Shown piece by piece: positions 59,796 through 64,000 of a DNA stretch of 64,000 bases; within the stretch, counting starts at the first letter, position 1, and the number at the start of each line of letters is the position of its first letter. The stretch is from Combretum micranthum (taxonomy: Eukaryota > Streptophyta > Magnoliopsida > Myrtales > Combretaceae), in the NCBI GenBank assembly GCA_024138025.1, contig JAMXBD010000204.1, positions 310,001 to 374,000 on the forward strand, written 5' to 3'. The position numbers were made by a program, and so were the translations under genes. The notes under the pieces are model-generated. The model searched no databases, was not told the origin of the DNA, and saw only the letters and a program-made list of their open reading frames with translations.

Positions 59796-60540
59796 TGGCA
59801 CACTTAGCTTTAGTGTTGCAAATTTTGGCTACAATACTATGTTTCTTAAAAAAAAACAAGTGTGCCTTTGCCAACTACTAATTGAGTATTTAAGGCATGT
59901 AGTTTCAATTGAGGAGTTCAACTAGCGAAAGGGAAAGTGGAAGCAGTGTTAAATTGGTCTGTTCCACTAAAAATCAAATAGTTGAGAGCTTTTCTAGGTT
60001 TATCAAGTTATTACCATAGATTTGTGAAATCATATGCATCTATTTTAAAACCATTGATAGATTTATTGAAGAATGATTAGTTTAACTGGTCTAATGAGGC
60101 TTTGGCAGCCTTTAATCAATTAAAGGAGGCTCTTGTTTAAGCACTAATATTGAGACTACTAGATTTTCAAAAGGAGTTTATGGTTGAGATAGATGCATTT
60201 GGTACGGGAATTGGATCTTTGTCATTGCAAGACAATCATCCAATTGCATACTATAGTAAGAAATTGCCTACTCATTTAATGAAAACCTCAGCTCATCTTT
60301 GTGAGTTGTATATAGTTGTAGAATCGGTTAAAAAGTGGAGGCAATATTTGTTAGGGTCTCACTCTTTGAACCATAGGTTCTTAAAGGAGTCACTTTCTCA
60401 GGTCATTCAAACACTTGAGTAGCATAAATACATGACAAAGTTGATGGGCTATAGTTATGCTACTGTGTATGTGTCAGGGCAAAAAAATATAGTTGTTGAT
60501 TCACTTTCTAAGCAACATGAGGGCATTTTTTAGTATATGG
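59796..60540 (+). pseudogene. pol: Gypsy reverse transcriptase end and RNase H
   Basis: After the insertion the RT resumes with HLALVLQIL and KKNKCAFA, then the connection region (FIKLLP, RFIEE), then RNase H with EIDAFGTGIGSLSLQ (60187-60231), PIAYYSKKLPTH and a QKNIVVDSLSK-like end near 60480-60510. The first catalytic Asp (in EIDA) is present. Frameshifts and stops occur throughout. Confidence 0.88.
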
Positions 60541-60589
60541 CTTACTATGCCTCATTTTAACTTGTGTGATCAATTGAAAGCATAATATT

Positions 60590-61420
60590 GTACTTTGCCA
60601 TATTTTAAGGGGACAACAGATAAGTTGGAAAAGGGATTAACTCTAAAGTGGTCTATATATTGGAAGAATAACCTGTTATATGTTGATCAGAAGTTATTTT
60701 TAGTACCTCAATCGCATTTGATTCCTTTCATATTGTTTAAATTCCATTCAATACAAACAAATGGACATTTTGGTATCCTTAAAACATATGATAGGGTCAC
60801 TTTACGATTTTTCTAGGAAAGATTAAAAAGGGATGTTGAGATGTTTATACAGAGATGTATGGTTTGTCAATTGTTGAAATACTCAATTAGGAGCACAACA
60901 GGACTATTAGCTCCATTGCTTATTCTGGAGCAAGTTTGGGATGATGCTTCAATGGATTTTGTATACCAAACTCATTTGCTTATATAGTAATTTTTGTGGT
61001 AGTAGATAGATTATCGAAGTATTGCCATTTAGGGGCTCTACTTGCCAATTTTAATGCAACCAAAGTGACTCAACTACTTTTATAAATAGTTGCTAAGTTG
61101 CATGGATTTCCACACGCTATTGTGTCTGACAAGGATATGGTCTTTATTAGTAACAATACTTAAGAAGCTTTGAAATAATAAGCTAGAGGAATGGATGAAA
61201 TTTTTTGCTATGGCAATTTGCCGACAATGTGTCTTATCATGAAGGAGCTACTATTGGTCCATTTGAAGTAGTGTATGGTAGAAAATTCCCTACTCCACCA
61301 ATTTATTTTCATAGCCAGTCACAACTAGAGGTTGTGGATTCAAATTTGAAAACAAGAGATCAAGTATTGAAATCTCTCAAAATTCATCCTTGAGTGGCTC
61401 AAGATCATATGAAGAGATAG
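60590..61420 (+). pseudogene. pol: Gypsy integrase remnant
   Basis: Integrase inserts element DNA into the chromosome. Zinc-binding region: NLLYVDQKLFLVP, then H-N3-H type NGHFGILKTYDRV (60758-60796), and RCMVCQ near 60855. Catalytic core: LLAPLLILEQVWDDASMDFV (60907-60966), VVVDRLSKY-like sequence near 60995, and HGFPHAIVSD-like sequence near 61100. C-terminal region: GPFEVVYGRKFPTPP (61256-61300) and LKTRDQVLKSLK. Many stops. Confidence 0.87.
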
Positions 61421-61890
61421 GTTAATAAAAACAGTATTTATGTTGTATTTTGTGAAGTTGATTTAGTCTTTGTGAAGTTTCAGCAATATCGTTAAACATC
61501 ATTAGCTAGAGAATATTATAAACTTTCTAAGAAGTACTATAGCCTTTTAGAGTTCTTAAAAGAATTGTTTCTGCAGCTTATGAGTTGGAGTTGTCTAGTC
61601 ATTCAAAGATCCATAATGTTTTCCATGTTTCATGTTTGAAATAGGCACATGGATCTATGTCACCATCATTGGAACAACCCTTTATGTAGTCAACACAAAC
61701 CCTATTTTAATTCCTTAGTCTATTGTTGGATTCCGTATAATAGTCAAACAAAGTAAGGAGACATCTCAAATGTTAGTTCAATGGCAGAGTGTTCCTCAAG
61801 AAGATGCTACATGAGAAAATGAAGACTTTTTCCGACAACTTTATCCTCATTTCAACCTTGAGGACAAGGTTGTGTTTCTAAAGGGGGAGA
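61421..61890 (+). pseudogene. pol: Gypsy pol C-terminus with chromodomain-like end
   Basis: Phrases like EVDLVFVKFQQYR, KLSKKYYS and IHNVFHVSCLK-type sequence lead to MLVQWQSVPQEDAT (61770-61811), then a stop where chromoviruses have Trp, and YPHFNLEDKVVF before the purine tract AAGGGGGAGA (61881-61890). The LVQW..ATWE pattern is the chromodomain signature of plant chromoviruses. Confidence 0.75.
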
Positions 61891-61894
61891 CAAT

Positions 61895-62710
61895 TGATGC
61901 AACTCGAAGACACATCCCAAGGAATAGGAAGAAGCCATATTAGATACAAGACTTTTGTAACTAGATCTAGCTAGATATGAATGCATAAAAGAGAAGAATA
62001 AATAAAGAGAAGGGAATGGAAAATTACATCCCTAAAATGACGGTTTAAGAACGTGGTGGCTCGAATACACCAAGTGGAGTCCTTGCAATGCATTCATACA
62101 TCTTTTACCTGTAAATCATACACCACAATAGTTAAGGTTTCAAGTATATACTGAGTAAAGTAAAGTAAAAGGAGATAGGAATGAGATAATTAGCTGTGCA
62201 GCGTGATTTAGGGTCGTGGGTGTGAGGCTTTTATTGCAAGAGCCAAACGTGGTAGTTTGGAGTGTACAAGGCGCATTAAATTCACCTAAATAGCTAAAAG
62301 TCCTCATGGACCTTAAACAAGAGACCACAATGAGGCCATACCTTATCCCAGACCCGGATTGCTATTTCCACTATATCTAGTTAGTGCGGTAGAGTGAGAA
62401 GGATTATATACATAATATTTTCTAAAGGAACGCAGAGTCAAAATAAATATCTTCCTTTTGAACTGAAGAAGAAGAACTAACTGGAGATTAGTGCATGTAC
62501 TTCCATAATTGTGCGATACGGGGTGGGAGAAGTTGCATGAGGATATTGCTTTTCATTGCCATGCCTCGAGACCTATTATTTCATGGAATAGATGACTCGT
62601 GATGTCCAGATTTCCCTGATAGACAAAAAAATAAAAGTTCTAAAAATGGGATATATTGTTTGTTTGAAATATTGCATTTTACTTATTTAAGTCATGTATA
62701 GGGTGCATCA
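61895..62710 (+). repeat. Probable 3' LTR of the gypsy element (816 bp)
   Basis: It starts TGATGCA four bases after the polypurine tract. A matching inverted end TGCATCA occurs at 62704-62710. A TATA-like ATTATATACATA lies near 62403. No 5' LTR was found for comparison, so the right edge rests on the 7-bp inverted ends alone. Confidence 0.5.
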
Positions 62711-64000
62711 TGTGTGCATAAGAAGTAGCCATGGCATCATAGCTCATGCATTTGCATAAATTTGTTGTTAACGATGTTTCACGTGATGATCATTCATAAG
62801 ACATTGATGAATGCATTATTAGCTTTGGATATGATGTGTGAAATTAGGGGTGAGAATAACGACAGTGATTTCCCAGAACTTTGACTATTGAAGACTAAGG
62901 TGAAATTTTAATTTATGTTTGAAGGATAATAGTTGATGTTACAAAGATTATACATATTCCAAAGTTATTTTAAATTAAGTTAATTATTTAGTTCAATTGT
63001 AGTTATCCAACATTTTACATTGTCAAAAAAATGATTATTGATTAATTAAGTATTGAAGTTTATTAATTATTATGAAATTATGGAGACTACGACATACTTA
63101 AATATTACGCGATTACATGATTAAGGTGGCTTAGTAATATCATTAGGGTTTGCTTATTTATTTAGTTTGTTTAGAGCAATAAATACCATTGCATTATCAA
63201 TAAAGGTTATTTTTATTGAGATATAGGGATATTATCACATGTGCAAGTTATAAGATTTCAAGAGGTAAGATGATGTGAACAGCCCTTGATTTTTTCTCAA
63301 TTATCAGCTACTTTTGATTGAAAAATGGGCTGCTACGGTTTTCAAATAGGAATGGGCTGGATGTGTGATTGAATATGGGCCTGCGCTATATGAAGAAGAT
63401 GGGAAACATACATATTGAGTTGTCGACTCTTGTCTTTATTCACTGGGTCTGCTCTTTTTTTTTCTATTTTTTTTTGTTTTTGAAAAGAGAGATTTAAAAA
63501 AAAAAAGAAAGAAAGAAAAATTTTCCGCACCAATTAATATAGTGACAATTAAAATTGTAAACGAGTCAAGTTATAATTCAAACTTAAGCTCATTTATCTG
63601 AACGAGCATGACCTAAGCTTGTCTTCAAGCTCGCAAGCCTACTCACGAACGGACTCATTCAGGGCTCGTAAGCTACGTTCGTTAATAAGCCTGTTAAAAA
63701 CTGTTTAACAAATATATACAATATATTATTATATATTAATATAATATTACATGTAATTATTTATATTAATTTATTATTAAAAATATAATTACATATGCTA
63801 AACAAGCTACTGGGCTGACTCTTGTGTCTACAAATAGAGTTAGCAAGCTTAGTGGTGTTGTAGCAGCTGCACCAAACCTGAGCTTTGTACATGTGTTGGT
63901 GGTTTGAGCTAGCTTTTATTGTTAGACAGAGACAGTAAGCTGATTAATTTCCCTAGAATAAATTGATATAGCTGAACATGTCTTAGTTGTTTCTATTTTT
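62711..64000. other. No gene seen; MITE-like CGAGC-rich patch
   Basis: The stretch is AT-rich with an A-run near 63496. At 63560-63690 repeated GAGC/GCTCG/AACGAG words face in both directions, as in many short plant inverted-repeat elements, but clean ends were not found. Confidence 0.4.

Larger units (their letters stand above)
52300..62710 (+). mobile_element. Degenerate Ty3/gypsy chromovirus with nested insertions
   Basis: Protease, RT, RNase H, integrase and a chromodomain-like C-terminus occur in the gypsy order on the plus strand, followed by a polypurine tract and a probable 3' LTR. Three later insertions split it: 53100-54597, 54660-54884 and 55524-59795. Removing the first and third gives continuous coding sequence across each point. 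Gag and the 5' LTR were not recognised; the left edge is approximate. Stops throughout show it is dead. Confidence 0.85.

Overview
The window is nuclear DNA of a flowering plant, almost certainly a eudicot. It is AT-rich, has spliced genes with GT..AG introns, carries a pair of TIR-NB-LRR (TNL) resistance genes (a class absent from grasses), and more than half of it is retrotransposon or MITE sequence. The TNLs resemble the flax L6/M type, with an N-terminal membrane anchor before the TIR domain. A woody rosid such as a Myrtaceae species would fit, but the species cannot be fixed from the sequence.

Layout. (1) 1-5718: the 3' part of a Sirevirus-type Ty1/copia element with gag, an almost completely deleted pol, an env-like ORF, several polypurine tracts and a 1527-bp LTR. 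(2) 5719-17000: first copy of a large segmental duplication, made of a gene-free upstream block with an imperfect inverted repeat and an old TNL 5'-end fragment, then TNL-1 (11314-16609). (3) 17000-27583: spacer with a 754-bp hAT-like element (19231-19984), no recognisable host gene, and a 5'-truncated Ty1/copia element (24880-27218). (4) 27584-40090: second copy of the duplication with TNL-2 (33330-39728), whose LRR exon has grown by tandem 273-bp units. (5) 40440-46850: two tandem, decayed copies of a KH-domain RNA-binding protein gene. (6) 46850-49600: no recognised gene. (7) 49601-52289: a minus-strand element with two ~1.1-kb LTRs around only 401 bp. (8) 52300-62710: a degenerate Ty3/gypsy chromovirus broken by three nested insertions (copia solo LTR, MITE, 4.27-kb solo LTR), each with flanking duplications. 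(9) 62711-64000: no gene.

The only host genes likely to matter are the two TNLs. Each has the same four-exon plan: membrane anchor plus TIR; NB-ARC; short linker/LRR exon; LRR exon. Exon 1 is exactly 638 bp and indel-free in both copies. TNL-1 is interrupted only in the LRR exon (three 1-bp frameshifts); TNL-2 has frameshifts in the NB-ARC and first half of the LRR exon. Many of these are isolated single-base losses inside nearly identical repeats, so some may be uncorrected long-read errors.

I found no CRISPR array, no clear tRNA or rRNA gene, and no wholly new gene system. The most interesting structures are the LRR higher-order repeat in TNL-2, the inverted-repeat block carrying a TNL 5'-end fragment in front of both genes, a promoter indel with paired W-boxes, and the pol-less Sirevirus that keeps gag and an env-like ORF.
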